From Pogonophryne albipinna (lineage: Eukaryota; Chordata; Actinopteri; Perciformes; Artedidraconidae): a stretch of DNA of 64,000 nt. The position numbers and the translations under genes are program-made. Position 1 is the stretch's first letter. Every line of letters begins with the position of its first letter. The stretch is taken from assembly GCA_028583405.1 (NCBI GenBank), contig CM053246.1, positions 26,964,557-27,028,556 on the forward strand, in the 5' to 3' direction. This document shows, one piece after another, positions 39,354 to 51,188 of the stretch. The notes beneath the pieces are model-generated. The model ran no database searches. It was not told the origin of the DNA and saw only the letters and a list, made by a program, of their open reading frames with translations.

Positions 39354-42300
39354 CACTGGTGCACATGTTCTCCTACATTGCTATTGCACACATCATTAAC
39401 CCCCTCACACACGGCACAAATATCCATGTTAAAGTCACTGACTGTCTTCTTTTCCTTCCAAGATGAATAATAAGGACACTTGACTGGAAGTGGTAGCGTT
39501 GTGTGATTTTGTCGAGGTTTCAAATGACACCTTTTATCCTTGTGAGAGGTTCAGCACACTCTCAATCAGAAAAAGAATATGAAATTCCAGAGTGGTAAGA
39601 GCTTGAATTCTAATCAGATATAAAAGATCAAACTTAACACTAAATCCTATTATTGGCTAATGGTTACACAAGCTAAAAAATCGTGATGACATCATAAAGT
39701 GGCCAAAATCTGATCAGCTCACTTTCAGAAAGGTTTTTATATAAATGGATCAGGACAAAAAGTGAGCTAATCTTTTTTCCTGAAACTTTCAGAATCTCTT
39801 TAAACAGAGGGGACACATGTTTATGTATAAAAAACATGAAAAAGTGGGATTTTGCATAATAGGTGACCCACATTAGCTGCATGTTTTGTTGTTGATGCAT
39901 CGTAGCAGATACCAGCTTACTTAAAGTACCACATTTGCCAAAGATCCAGATTGATCATTTCAAGGTCAAAATCTTATTAAGTATCAGCATAAAGACAAAT
40001 GATATACAACAAACTGATCTGATTTACATTGTAATACAAGACCAAAGCTAGCCCTTTTTTGTGCTGCTGTCTTCTTTGTTGAATAGCCCTTGTTATTGTA
40101 CATTTTCAGAAGGAGTGGCGTCAATGGGAGAAAAACATCCAACAGGAAACTTTGCATCCGACCCAGAAGATCCATGTTCATGAATTAAAAAACACCTACC
40201 TGCGAATCTTGATACTCTTCATCCATAAAACCAACACTAAAACAGAAAAACACATTAACAGCATGCATAAACTGAATATGACTTCAGCAGGTTGTTTCTT
40301 TGACAAAGTAAACAATTACTACAGTCCCACATGGCCTGATGAAAGTCCATGTAAATGTAGGAAAAAAGAAAAACGTCTTTCATATCACGCTCATGTTCAA
40401 TATTAGTCAATTTGAAGAGGAATCTCTGAAGGCTTCCAAGAATGTTTTGTAATGAGCCTCTGCAATAGGGGGGTTTGTTGTTGTAAGTGATAAAAGGTCC
40501 ATATCAAACAAGAACATTAAAGTTAACAAGCCTTTTGATTTTAATCAGCTCATCCATCAAACTAATTTATTCAAAGTGTGCTGAAGTGAATATTCCCCTG
40601 AACATCACTCAGCTTCACATTTAGTGCTGGAAAGAAATCAATATATAGTACCTGGAAGTTAATAGCTGCACATGAGAATAGGCAGGAATACTTATGGACT
40701 TAAGATGTAAAGCAACGTAAAGGCTTTAAATGAAGCATATTTGTAAGCATATAAGCCAACAATCTAACTTTCTAAGCTATTTTATATCCATGGCTCTCAT
40801 AAGCCCGTTAGGAGGATATACAATTTAAAAAGGTAGAATTTATAATGCCTGGACACATGCTCCAAAAAAGGCTTTGGCTACACAGAAAATACTTGTCTAT
40901 GTACGGTTTTGGTATTTTGAATGGATGTGTTGACAAGGAGAAATTATGGGAAATGAGCAGCCACCAGATCCAGAGTGGGGTGTTTTTGTTTTGGTTTCTG
41001 CAAACCGACCTGATTTGAAACATCCATTTGATTGTCATTCAGCGGTGCACCGTTCACTCATCTGATTAAAAAAGCTACTCTAAATGCACCCGAAAAAACG
41101 AAATCCACTTTGAGTGAAGCAAATTTATTATTTTTTCACCCACTTAGGCAAATCGAGTGACAATATTGTCCATATATGTAGTCTAAATCACCATAACATT
41201 GCTTTTACAACAACAGACTGTAGGGAACAGAGTGCACAGTATAATATGATATGCTGAAGTCGCCACGATCACTGCTCCGAGTGGCAAACACCCAACAATC
41301 AACATCTGTCACCCTGCAGTCACATGGGAAAACAACATGAAAACCTTTGCTGAAATGATAAAGAGCTGCTGAGCAACCGACTGCAGAGAGAATTCAGGCT
41401 CTGCAGAAAGAGAAGCAGTGTGAGGCTACAATGTACAGCCAGTGTTGTTTGAAATAAGTTAACTAAGTCCACAGTATTCTGAATTGAATACCAAGAGCCA
41501 ATGTTTGTATAATATATATTGTGTAATTCATTTTCAGTAAACATTGAACTGCAAGAGGACCTTGTTTATCACAGTTTATTATAACAGATATGGATACATT
41601 CATAAGAAAGAAAATAGTTATAAAAGGAACATTTCATTCTCATTAAATTGTATGTGTGTGTAGGTTTTGTATATGAAAAGCAACATATTAGATTTGAATA
41701 CATTTTGACACAAACTATTTTTGAGTAATAATATGCATGGCCCATGCATACTTTTGATTATTTAAGCTTCTAAAAGATAATTTACAGTTCAGCTTTGCAA
41801 ACAGAAATAGAGGGGGAACATTTGGCATCACAGGATGAGTCATTCAACTATCAGCTAAGCTTGATCACTTTAGCTGTTCACTTCTGTGTCATTAGTCTTT
41901 ATATATAGACTAAAAAGCATCTACTTTTCCAGCTGGCTGCTGGTTTTCTGAAAATAATTGAAAACACCAAGAGCAACTAGAAAAACATAGGAATATCTGA
42001 TATGTATTGCAGACCGACATCAATTTCACCAACAAATGACAGGGAAGCTTCACTATTGGACTCATTTGTCTTTGATAAGAAGATAACCGGCAGTAGTTGC
42101 ACATACTGAAAGTGAAAATAGTAAAAGCACTACAAACTACAACAGAGAAAAATAGATTAAGGCCATTTTAAATGGGGCAAAGTCTTCTCTTGCAGTTGTC
42201 CGAGTAGGTTTTGGAATCACACTGCTGCCAGTGAAGGATTCAATTGTGTCTCACTGCCGCTTAGGGGCTTGACTGTGAGGGAATCAGCAGTTTTGTTAGC

Positions 42301-42494
42301 GGTGGTAGAAGTTGAGCTTGCATGAGCTAATCAGCTATTATTGATGAACAGTTTTAAAATCACTCCCTGACTGAAACCCTGATGACAGATTGCATGACAC
42401 AAAGAGATAAAGGGACTGATTGGAGAAGGTTGAAAGACTCATTGAGAGTAGAGCCAGATGAGAAATCAGGCAGAGGAACAAAAGGAAGCTCCAA

Positions 42495-42562
<68 letters not shown>

Positions 42563-43235
42563 GAGACCTGGGAGCAGAACCACTATAGGCTGACTACAGT
42601 GCAATGAATAACAATGCATATTATTGACAGCCACAGTTCCATTGACTCGTCAGACGGCCTCCAGCCAGAAGGCTTCAGTATGAGAGCATGACTACCAGCT
42701 GATGTCACTGGCAGTGGTGAGTTTGAAATGTTTTACCATTAACATATATTTGACAATGTGGTGCAGAATATAATGATGGCATCCATTCAAATGTTTAATT
42801 GTTTATTTGAACTGGCGTTTTTTTTTTTGTATTACCAAAAATGATGTCAATAAGTGTAGAACAAATACGAACTGTACTGCAGTACATTGAGTCTGGATCC
42901 TCTATTTATCCAGCAGGTCTACCGAACGAACACTAATAATGTTTCCAAGAAAATAAGACCTTCAGTCTGTTAACCCTTCCAAGAAAAAAACTATTCAGTC
43001 TTCATCATCTTAACCAAGTCAGGAAATACTGGTGAAATCCTTCATTTTTGAGTTTCCACAGTATCAGCACAGAGATCCATCACTTCCACTCTTGATGCTA
43101 GCTGTCTCAAGATGCAGCACTTACAGTTAAATCAGATCAACGCACTGTAGACCAGAAGTGCTTACAGTGAGCACCATCGTTTGGATGTTCACCTTTTCTC
43201 TTCATCTGAAAGAATTGTCATCCATCCTCTTGTCT
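39354..43235. other. Intergenic between nmur1 and dynlt2b
   Basis: AT-rich non-coding DNA without a conserved exon. The only clear repeat is an (AT)n tract at 42497-42560. It includes the 3' flank of dynlt2b (minus strand). A clear poly(A) signal for that gene could not be chosen. Confidence 0.55.
42497..42560. repeat. (AT)n microsatellite
   Basis: About 64 bp of uninterrupted AT. Confidence 0.97.
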
Positions 43236-45353
43236 TCAGTAGTAATAAGTCCCAAAAACTGCCGCCACACAGAACAAGCTGTCCTGTACCCAAAGGTAAA
43301 ACACAGTTAATTGAAGTATGTTGAAATAAAACTAGTAAAGAAATATGATTTTCCCACCCAACATCTGAATGTGACAAAGGCACCTACGTTTATGAAAACA
43401 TCTTCTGCATAGTTGTCTGTGTCAGCATCCCATAAACACCTTGAAGACATCCTGGTAAAAAACAGGACACGGTCATGGATTCATTTTTTATAGGTCTGAA
43501 CTACTTTCTGCAATTTTCCAAAAAATACACCTTTAAGCAAGACTATTTTTATAGTTTTTCACAATATACAATTTTTGCTGAGAATAAGTCAGAGGGAAAT
43601 TCCAACTCTGTAGATTTTATTATTTTAATCAACATTGTGGGATTCATTTTAAGTTGACCTTGAATACCTTCATAGCTACAATATTTTGTAAATAAATGAT
43701 CTATTATAACCAACATAGATGAAATAAAAGAAAAGCTGAGCTGAGTCAATAACAGCTTTTAGCTTCTTCTAGTATTGATTAAATAATGCCATTTTGTAAT
43801 GGTATGAGGAAACAAGAAAGAAGGTTAAAGCTCCTGTGTCAATTAGTTGCAAATGTTACTAATGTAAAAATACGGTGAAAACTACTATTCAAGCAAAATG
43901 AAACTGCAGGACAGCAGGTAAGTAATATTTTGCAAATAATTTAAGATTACAGTCTGAGAAAGATAGTGCTATTACATTGCTGGTCTTTTGGCTTCAATTG
44001 CAGCTTGAGCATTGAAACACTACACATTACATGCACATACATTTCCTGTAATCATTTGCTTCAATTGTGTGCCTATCACAGGAGGCCCAAAGTTAGAGAA
44101 AGTATCCCACTAAAATATTGTATTTAACAGTGTCACAGCTTTTATTTTGGTTTTCCATAATCAAAGGATCACTTACTTGACTCCTTGTCCTCGCTGTTCT
44201 CCAATGACCACCTGCACGACAAGCTTATATCTGTCAAATCCTGCATCTGTTGAAGAGAACTGATCTGTAATAATTGAACATTTTGCAGCGACAATACAGA
44301 AATGCATACTCAAATGCAATACAATGTGTATCGTTTACTACAATATAAAAAAAACACAACTATGACTTATTTTTTATGGGAGAAATGTTATGTTGTTGAT
44401 TATTTGGAAGGGTAACATAACTGTTCTGGCTACATAAAAGAGAGGGAGAAAGCATGACTCACTCTTGACTTTATCCTTAATGCAGTCTGCCAGTGAGCGA
44501 GACAGCTCGGGGACTTCCTCTGGGTCATAACGCATCCCAGACAGGCGCTCCCTCACAATTTCTCGAATACATTCCTTCACAATGGCTGGCTTAAACCTGG
44601 GAGATAAACAGAGAGCAACAAGGCAGCAAGTTAACTTCGATCCGCTTACACAGGTCACAGTGGACACAACACAACAGCAGCTAAAGTATGGGTCACAGAG
44701 TTATGAAATGGGGCGGCAGTGGCTCAGTGACAGTCTGTAGGGACTTGGCTTGCTAACAAAAGGTTCACCGGTTCAAGTCCCAGTTGGGGAAAAATAATAA
44801 GTGTGGACTATTAGCTGGACAGGTGCCAGTTCCCCTCTATCTTGAATGGGTCCTCTGTGTGCATTGTACTGTTGGTTACCACAACTGAGTGAGCTCTCTT
44901 TGAAATACTTCATCTTTATTTGATACAGAACTTTGTATTATACTTTCCATTCTTATTTTTGTTTTATATTGAGTGCATTCTTTACCCCAGGTTAATGGTA
45001 AAGCACTCAGGCAAGTGTATTACCACAGGCTAACTTCCCAACACTGGGCTACTTTTCTAACATTGTCCCTAAACCTAATGCTGGGTTGTGTGACCTTCGT
45101 CCATTTACTACAGCATTGAAAACGTAAACATAACGTTATTTAGGTTTATTCTTAACGGTACGTTTTAAAATGGCAATCCAGCCAGTAGCCATACCCTAAA
45201 GTTAGTGGCTAAACAAGCTAACAACCCATATCGTTAGCAATGGTCTCGCTGGCTCAAAGCTAACTTCATCTGTAATAACTTATATTAAACTACTTAACCG
45301 ACTCACTTGAACTGATGATTAGGTCTTATGAGGTATGTATCCGACCCCTCCAT
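43236..45353 (-). CDS. dynlt2b: Dynein light chain Tctex-type 2B (TCTEX1D2)
   Basis: Five exons on the minus strand: 45353-45307, 44596-44463, 44246-44177, 43451-43388 and 43283-43236, totalling 363 nt (120 aa), with GT-AG borders and matching phases throughout. The product is a short Tctex1-domain protein: MEGSDTYLIRPNHQFK, FKPAIVKECIREIV, a middle YDPEEVPELSRSLADCIKDK, then FDRYKLVVQVVIGEQRGQG, SSRCLWDADTDNYAEDVF and a terminal GTYYY. These match the DYNLT2B family closely. Its members are light chains of cytoplasmic dynein-2, which drives retrograde intraflagellar transport in cilia. The protein starts about 20 residues later than the human one. The exon 3 acceptor could also lie 5 nt downstream by sequence, but phase and homology favour the one given. 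Confidence 0.93.
44710..44850 (+). mobile_element. SINE fragment in dynlt2b intron 1
   Basis: The tRNA-like head GGCAGTGGCTCAGTGACAGT and the B-box-like GGTTCAAGTCC are followed by AAGTGTGGACTATTAGCTGG. Similar to the 5' half of the SINE at 31619-31955 but truncated in the body. Opposite in orientation to the gene. Confidence 0.75.
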
Positions 45354-45443
45354 CGCATGTCGATAATATGAGTCTCGGTACGAAAAGAGAGAGGAAAAAG
45401 GTCACACTGTTGCTAACAAGCTGATCTTTGCAGAGTTTCTACC

Positions 45444-45457
45444 GTTACCATAGCGAC
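45444..45457. promoter_or_regulatory. RFX X-box-like site upstream of dynlt2b
   Basis: GTTACCATAGCGAC matches the RFX X-box consensus GTHNYYATRRNAAC at all but one constrained position. It lies about 90-105 bp upstream of the dynlt2b start codon, where X-boxes of cilia genes usually lie. Direct sequence match; function is inferred. Confidence 0.7.
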
Positions 45458-45598
45458 GTATTTCTCCAGTTTCCGGTTTCAAAATAAAAGTACAGCGTTT
45501 GTACAGTTTGTACCTGGCAGTGTCACAACTTTCATGTCTTAACCTTACACAATTCTGTATGCTTAAAGTTCATTTCTTAAGTATGTTCAATGTGAAAC

Positions 45599-45631
45599 TA
45601 TCACTTATGTATACACCATACATAAGTGATA
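45599..45631. repeat. Short perfect hairpin
   Basis: Arms TATCACTTATGTAT and ATACATAAGTGATA (14 nt each) around a 5 nt loop. It lies in the intergenic region just beyond the dynlt2b promoter. Role unknown. Confidence 0.85.
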
Positions 45632-45639
45632 ACTTAACA

Positions 45640-47760
45640 TTAAAAGTCCCTCCAAATGAACCTGAATTGAAATAAGTCATTCAAATTTCTAAAATGGTCA
45701 ATAACTTTAAAGCAGGCTTCAATCTGTTTTATCCCTCGAATAACAAACAATCTATATTTGTATTACATTACAAAGTCCTCTTGACAGGTGTGAACAGCTT
45801 TGCTAAAGTGCACGTCCGTGTTCCTCAGAAATTACTTCTTTAATCCACAGGGAGCCTAGCTCTATCTATCTGAGCTACTTCCTCCTCAACCATTTTTGTT
45901 GTTGTTGTGTGTAAGTATGTCCTTATCAAAGGTGTGTAGGAGGAATCAATCATCTAATTTACATTCATATTCAAATTGTATTTCTCAGACAAGTGGACAT
46001 TGTCTTTTAAACTGTCGCTAGTATACCTTAATTATTTAGTTCATATTATTTTTTGCCACAACGACTGGCACCAGGGCTGGTATCCAAAGACATAACACAA
46101 TGAAGATGAATCACAGCAATATTCACAATGATTTCTGAATTCTCCTGCTTTCAAGGCTTTGTCAACCACAGCCAAATCAGAACATATCTCATTTGGCTTC
46201 ACTTTTCTGAACCATGTGCCATGATTTCACAAGCAAAAAGAAGAGTTGCGAGTACTTTTCGACTTTAAAGATCAGACTCTAGCTTTGATAGCTGGGGATA
46301 TCACTATTCTGGGATATTATCACCATGCTCAGCACCATCTTTGCATTCTTTGACTAAGATAGGAAGGTTGTATTTATGTCACGCAAAAAAATGTTTACAT
46401 CACACTGTGGTTTACCTATTAAAACCCACCAGTATTTTATCAGGTATGTCAAAGGGCAACTTAAATCATCTGCATAATAACACGATGCACCATCCACCAT
46501 CAGCAGATCTGAACACAAACATCGAGTCATACAACACAAATCCAATAATTCTGTTTAAAATCTTAATGAAGATGTATTATACTAATTAAATAATTCATAT
46601 TTAATTCTCAATCCATTGTAAAGGTTTCACAATGCCAGAAGGGTAAACACTGCATGCTCAGTTTAATTGTATGACAATATTGGTGCTAATTGTTGAACAT
46701 GGTGTGATTCATTAGGCCTACATTTAGTATTGATCATCATTATCCCTAATGAGATACAAATTAGAAGAATACCACTAATTGAATTACTCTAACATTTAAC
46801 CTGCAAATGAGCTTCAATGAGCCCTAAGATCTTAATGATTTTATTTGTTTGTTACAATGAGCCGCTGACAGGTATCTATATTATGTCCTCCTGGAAGATA
46901 TTAAAGGTTTATTGTTTAGTGATAGTTACCAATTACTGTTCTTGGTCCCATGATAGCTGCAGGGATCACAGTTTAAAAAAAAAAAAAAAAGTAATGGCCT
47001 CCATGATATCAGTACAACATTCAAATCTAGTTTATATTGCCAATTATATTTAAAATGCAAGCATATAGATGTTGTATATTAGTACCTAATATATCATATT
47101 AGTACCTATAATATACATGAACTTGGACAAATAAAAAAAAAAACATAACTATAAAAGAGAAATTAAATAAAATAGGACTGGAAAGATGTGGACAAGTGAC
47201 ATAAATATATCTAAGGAAAATACAATGAAAATACGAAAACAAATCTTAAAAGTAATACCATGTACAGACAGTTTATCTAATCTAATGGTAAAGAAGTTGA
47301 GTGTTGCAACTGTAGTTTTCTGCAGGAATCATACAATTATCTGATGAATGGATAGTAGCACTAAGTATACAAATATAGTCCCAATGATGTTTGTCAATGT
47401 AACGCTATATACAATGTGAACATGGTAATGTAATATGTAGTGTCTGGCGTCATCAAATATATAGTAAATATGACTTTATGTTTCAATTTTCTGGAATTCA
47501 GAAAACAAAAAAGACAAGAGAGAATAACATCAACAGGTGGCAGCGTTGCACTGTGTTGCATGAATACAACTTAAAAACATTTGAGTTTCATTTCTCTTGC
47601 AGTCTATCACTAGGGAGTGTTCAATGTTAGGCAACCTAACAACCCAAACTCACACAAAGCTATTACCTTTTCATCAGATGGGATCTGCCTTGATTGAATT
47701 GATCTACAAATAGACAACCTGCAAACAAAGTTATCATAATACACCATACAGGTTTCCACA
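45640..47760. other. Intergenic between dynlt2b and the rtp pair
   Basis: AT-rich, no gene. A poly(A) run lies at about 46975-46991. At 47533-47600 it contains a block (GGCAGCGTTGCACTG, GCATGAATACAAC, GAGTTTCATTTC) that is repeated upstream of the second rtp gene at about 49233-49285, marking the extent of the tandem duplication. Confidence 0.6.
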
Positions 47761-47764
47761 TTTA

Positions 47765-47824
47765 GGTTTCATTTCCTTGAATCTATTTTTGGTCGAGTGC
47801 CCACTGCCCTCCCTAAACCTATAA
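47765..47824 (+). promoter_or_regulatory. Putative promoter of the first rtp3-like gene
   Basis: A TATAAAG box starts at 47819, about 100 bp before the start codon. Some 50 bp upstream of it lies GGTTTCATTTCC (47765-47776), which on the minus strand carries two GAAA half sites one base apart. This is similar to, but less perfect than, an interferon-stimulated response element. Confidence 0.5.
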
Positions 47825-47921
47825 AGAGTCACTGGTGCTCACACGTTGTTTGTATACTGTAAAAATCAGCTGTCAGTGTTTTGTCTCTTTCTCAGCCACC
47901 AGCATCATTGGCACTGACAGG

Positions 47922-48839
47922 ATGACAGATCCGGAGTGGACTAGGAAGTTTCAGATCACAACAAGAGATCTTAAACATGGAGACTCCTGGCGTCTGGAGT
48001 TTGATGAGAATCTTGTGGATGTTTGCCAAAAACCAGGCTGGAAGAAGTGTATTGTGCACACAGGGGCGAGGTCAGTGTGATGGACTATTACTGTAGTTGG
48101 TGTAAGATAAGATAAGATAAACCTTGACTGACCCCAAAGGTAAATTCAGTGTGTGTGGTATTTCATAGATAGATAGTGAATGCATTTTGTATATTAAGGT
48201 TTGAATCTCTGTCTATGTACGTGCACTACTTTTGTTACATGGACAAAGATCATGTAGTATTATTGTAGTGACTTGTGTGTAATTCGAGAGGAAATTATTC
48301 TTTCTTCATATTTTAACTTTTAAACTAGCTTATATCTATCAATATTGTTTAGCCAAATCATTTGGGTGGACAAGTGATGTTTACAGTAACCTAATATATC
48401 ATTTATTTTTACTTTAGGAAATCGCTGCCTCGAAATGCTTAAGCTTTCCAGTGTAACTTTGGTTGGTTTTCATTTAGCTAAAGTGCCTCTATCATTTTTA
48501 AGGTTTCGATGCACCAAGTGTAGCAGAGGCTGGTCTTCTAACATGGTGATGGTGGTCTGCCACATGCAACTGAGAAACGGGGAGGGCGTTGTGAAGGTGA
48601 GGCCCTCTTGTCAGAAGTGTAAGGAGTGCAGCGAAGCCCCGATGGAGAAGCCCAGCATCCCCTCCGACAACATCTTCACCCTCATGAATAATCTGGTGCA
48701 GAAGATAAGAGTAAAATGTTACAATGAAAACCTGGAACGAAAGAAGAAGCATTTTAGAAACTTTGACGGCAACAAACCCCATGAGCCTGCTCATTGTGAA
48801 GCCTGTATGAGAGGCTTCTGTCCAAAGAACCGCTCTTAA
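47922..48839 (+). CDS. rtp3: Receptor-transporting protein 3-like, copy 1
   Basis: Two exons, 47922-48070 and 48503-48839 (161 aa), joined by GCGAG|GTCAGT and TTTTAAG|GTTTCG. The start MTDPEWTRKFQ is the only one giving the family N-terminus. The protein is a 3CxxC zinc-finger protein of the RTP family: CTKC (in FRCTKCSRGW), CQKCKEC in the middle and HCEACMRGFC near the end, separated by a KPSIPSDNIF...NLVQKIRVKC segment. Mammalian RTPs help odorant, taste and other GPCRs reach the surface, and some (RTP4) are interferon-induced. This protein ends just after the last zinc knuckle and has no hydrophobic tail. It is a tandem copy of the gene at 49732. The symbol is assigned by resemblance to fish rtp3. 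Confidence 0.87.
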
Positions 48840-49619
48840 ATCAGCTTTATTGTTTATACAACAAAAAAAATGATGGATTTGTTTCAGGCTTTTCAATAAT
48901 ATGTCATGCCTTAGCTAATATTAGCAAAATAGGAGTTACTCCTTGTCATTGTGTTGCATTCAAGTACATGTAAGCTTTCATATCATTATTCTTGTTGGTT
49001 TTTCCTTGTTGTGTGTTCTATTACAAATGTAAATATGTTTCTCAAAAGTATTAAAGCAGCCTTCTTACAAAGAAATGTAAATCAGAAGATTTTACAAGCA
49101 ATAAACTAAACATGTTTGTTATTTCCGTTTGGGTGTTTTCTGTTTTCAAATAAATGAACACACCCACACACACACGCACGCACACACATACATACTGTAC
49201 ACACATACAAGACAAGTCAACATAATAACAGCAAGTGGCAGTGTTGCATGAATACAACAGGAAAGTGTTTCAGTTTCATTTCTTTTGTAGTTTTCATAAG
49301 TGAAAGCTATGAAGTTTTTATGAAGGACTAAGGGAAACATCATATTTAGGTTAATACACACTAATCACATTTTTTTTTTGTGCAACTTATTTGTAAATGA
49401 AACTTAACTTTTAGTCAACTTTCAGTCAATACTAGTCATAAATCACTCAGTCATAAATTCATTACATGGGTGTTACCTTCTCTTCTTGTCATATAAAAAT
49501 GCTGTTGGTATATTTATAAGATGTGGCAACTGCCCCATCAAAACAACCTTGTCACTCCTCATTCCAAGGGTTGTTGTCATCTAGACACGAAACTTAAGGA
49601 AACCACATTTCTGTTTTTA

Positions 49620-49646
49620 AGTTTCATTTTCATGTACTCTATATAA
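49620..49646 (+). promoter_or_regulatory. ISRE plus TATA box of the second rtp3-like gene
   Basis: AGTTTCATTTTC (49620-49631) matches the interferon-stimulated response element core AGTTTCNNTTTC exactly. TATATAA (49640-49646) follows 9 bp later, about 85 bp before the start codon. A further GAAA-type motif (AGTTTCATTTCTT) lies at 49272-49284. This arrangement is typical of interferon-induced promoters. Regulation is inferred. Confidence 0.75.
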
Positions 49647-49731
49647 GGCTACATGAGTCAGCTGTTAGTGTGTACAGATCAACTGTTAGTGTTTTGTCTC
49701 TTCAGTCATCGTCACCACTGGCACTGACAGG

Positions 49732-50739
49732 ATGGCACAGCCGGAGTGGATGAGTATTTTCCAGATAAAAACAAATGATCTTCCAGAAGAAGACTCCTGG
49801 CGTCTGCAGTTTGATGACAATATTGTACCTGACAGCCCGAACTCTGGATGGAAGCAGTACATCAGGAACACCAGTGCATGGTCAGTGAACAAGTATACTG
49901 TAAATTGATATAGGTGCTGTGTGTATATAGATATGGTATACCATACGTTAGGTTAATATAAAGTATAGTTTAGTGGATGCATTTGGTTTATAAAGGTTTG
50001 TTTATGTACATCTACTGGTACCTACAGTAAAGAGCAGTGTGTTGGATTTATAATTTATTTGACAGATATAGAAAATAATCATTACAACTATGTTCCTTTA
50101 CATGTCCTTATAGGAATAAATGGTCGCCTGTTTAGTGGACCAAAATGGGTGCCCACAAATTAAATTAGGTACATTCTAGGAAAGGATAAGGGTCAGTTTA
50201 GGGTTAAGGAATTGAATGTAAGTTCATGCTTTGTACAGTGTAACAAAAGCTTAGTTATGGAGTTAGAGTTCTATTTGTGAAAAATAAATAACATTATTGA
50301 GAAGATCATATGTTTTAGACTGGAAACCCTTATTGCAGAGTATTTGTCATTTTGTTAAAGGGCCAGTGCAGAATTCAAGTAACTTTGGTCCTCTGTCATG
50401 TTAAGGTTCAAATGCACCTCCTGTGGAAGAAGCTGGCCATCCAACAAGGTGATGGTGCTCTTCAACATGCGCCTGACAAAGCAGGATGGTGTGGTCAAGG
50501 TGAGGGCCTTCCGTCAGAACTGCAAGAAGTGCAGCGCAGCTCCGATGGATAAGCCCACCATCACCCCCGAAAACATAGACATCCTCCTGGAGAATCTGAT
50601 GAAGAAGATAAGAATAAAATGCTACCATGAAGAACTGGGCGAAGCACAAACACCTTATCAAACCCTTGTAGTCAAAAGTCCCCATGAGCCTGCTCATTGT
50701 GAGGCTTGTATTGCAGGCTACTGCTCTCAAAGCTCTTAA
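49732..50739 (+). CDS. rtp3: Receptor-transporting protein 3-like, copy 2
   Basis: Two exons, 49732-49880 and 50406-50739 (160 aa), with the same intron position and phase as copy 1. The first coding exons of the two copies are both 149 nt. It starts MAQPEWMSIFQ. The zinc-binding motifs are CTSC (FKCTSCGRSWPS), CKKC (NCKKCSAAPMDKP) and HCEACIAGYC near the C-terminus. It retains KCYHEEL and PHEPAHCEAC, shared with copy 1. No transmembrane tail is visible. A possible poly(A) signal (ATTAAA) is near 50954. The 5' UTR shares TCA(A/G)CTGT(T/C)AGTGTTTTG and GGCACTGACAGGATG with copy 1. Probable role: chaperoning membrane receptors or an interferon-induced effector, as for the family. Confidence 0.88.
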
Positions 50740-51184
50740 TTTGAAATATTAATATATTTGTCTCAGGCTTTGTGTAACACACTTTAGTAAAGCATCAATT
50801 GTATTTGATCTCCTCTCCTTTCTTGCCGTGTCATTGTTGGTTGCTTCTATCATACTTACAGTATAAACAATAGTCAAGTGCATGCAAGCTTTTATATTTA
50901 TTCTTTTTGGGGGTCAAAAGTCCTTAACATATGAAGTTGTCTTCTCCAAAGCATTAAAATAACATTCTTACAATCAGAAATGTTGGGAATAATTGATATA
51001 TACAAACAATAATGGTGTGAATGTGTTCTGTTTCAAATACTTTTGTCTGATTTTAAATGTAATGTATGATTATTGCACAAAAAGGAAAGATATAAGCATA
51101 TCAATGAATTTGGACACTTGAAGTACAGTTTTTATAAAGTAGTCACTAAGATACAGGTAAACTAATCTTTAAACAGTACAATGT
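50740..51184. other. 3' flank of the second rtp gene
   Basis: AT-rich, no gene. Ends at the TTAA target site of the element that follows. Confidence 0.55.
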
Positions 51185-51188
51185 TTAA

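Noticed and set aside
48498..48896. Minus-strand open frame over the rtp3-like exon
   Set aside because: Antisense shadow of a well-supported exon.
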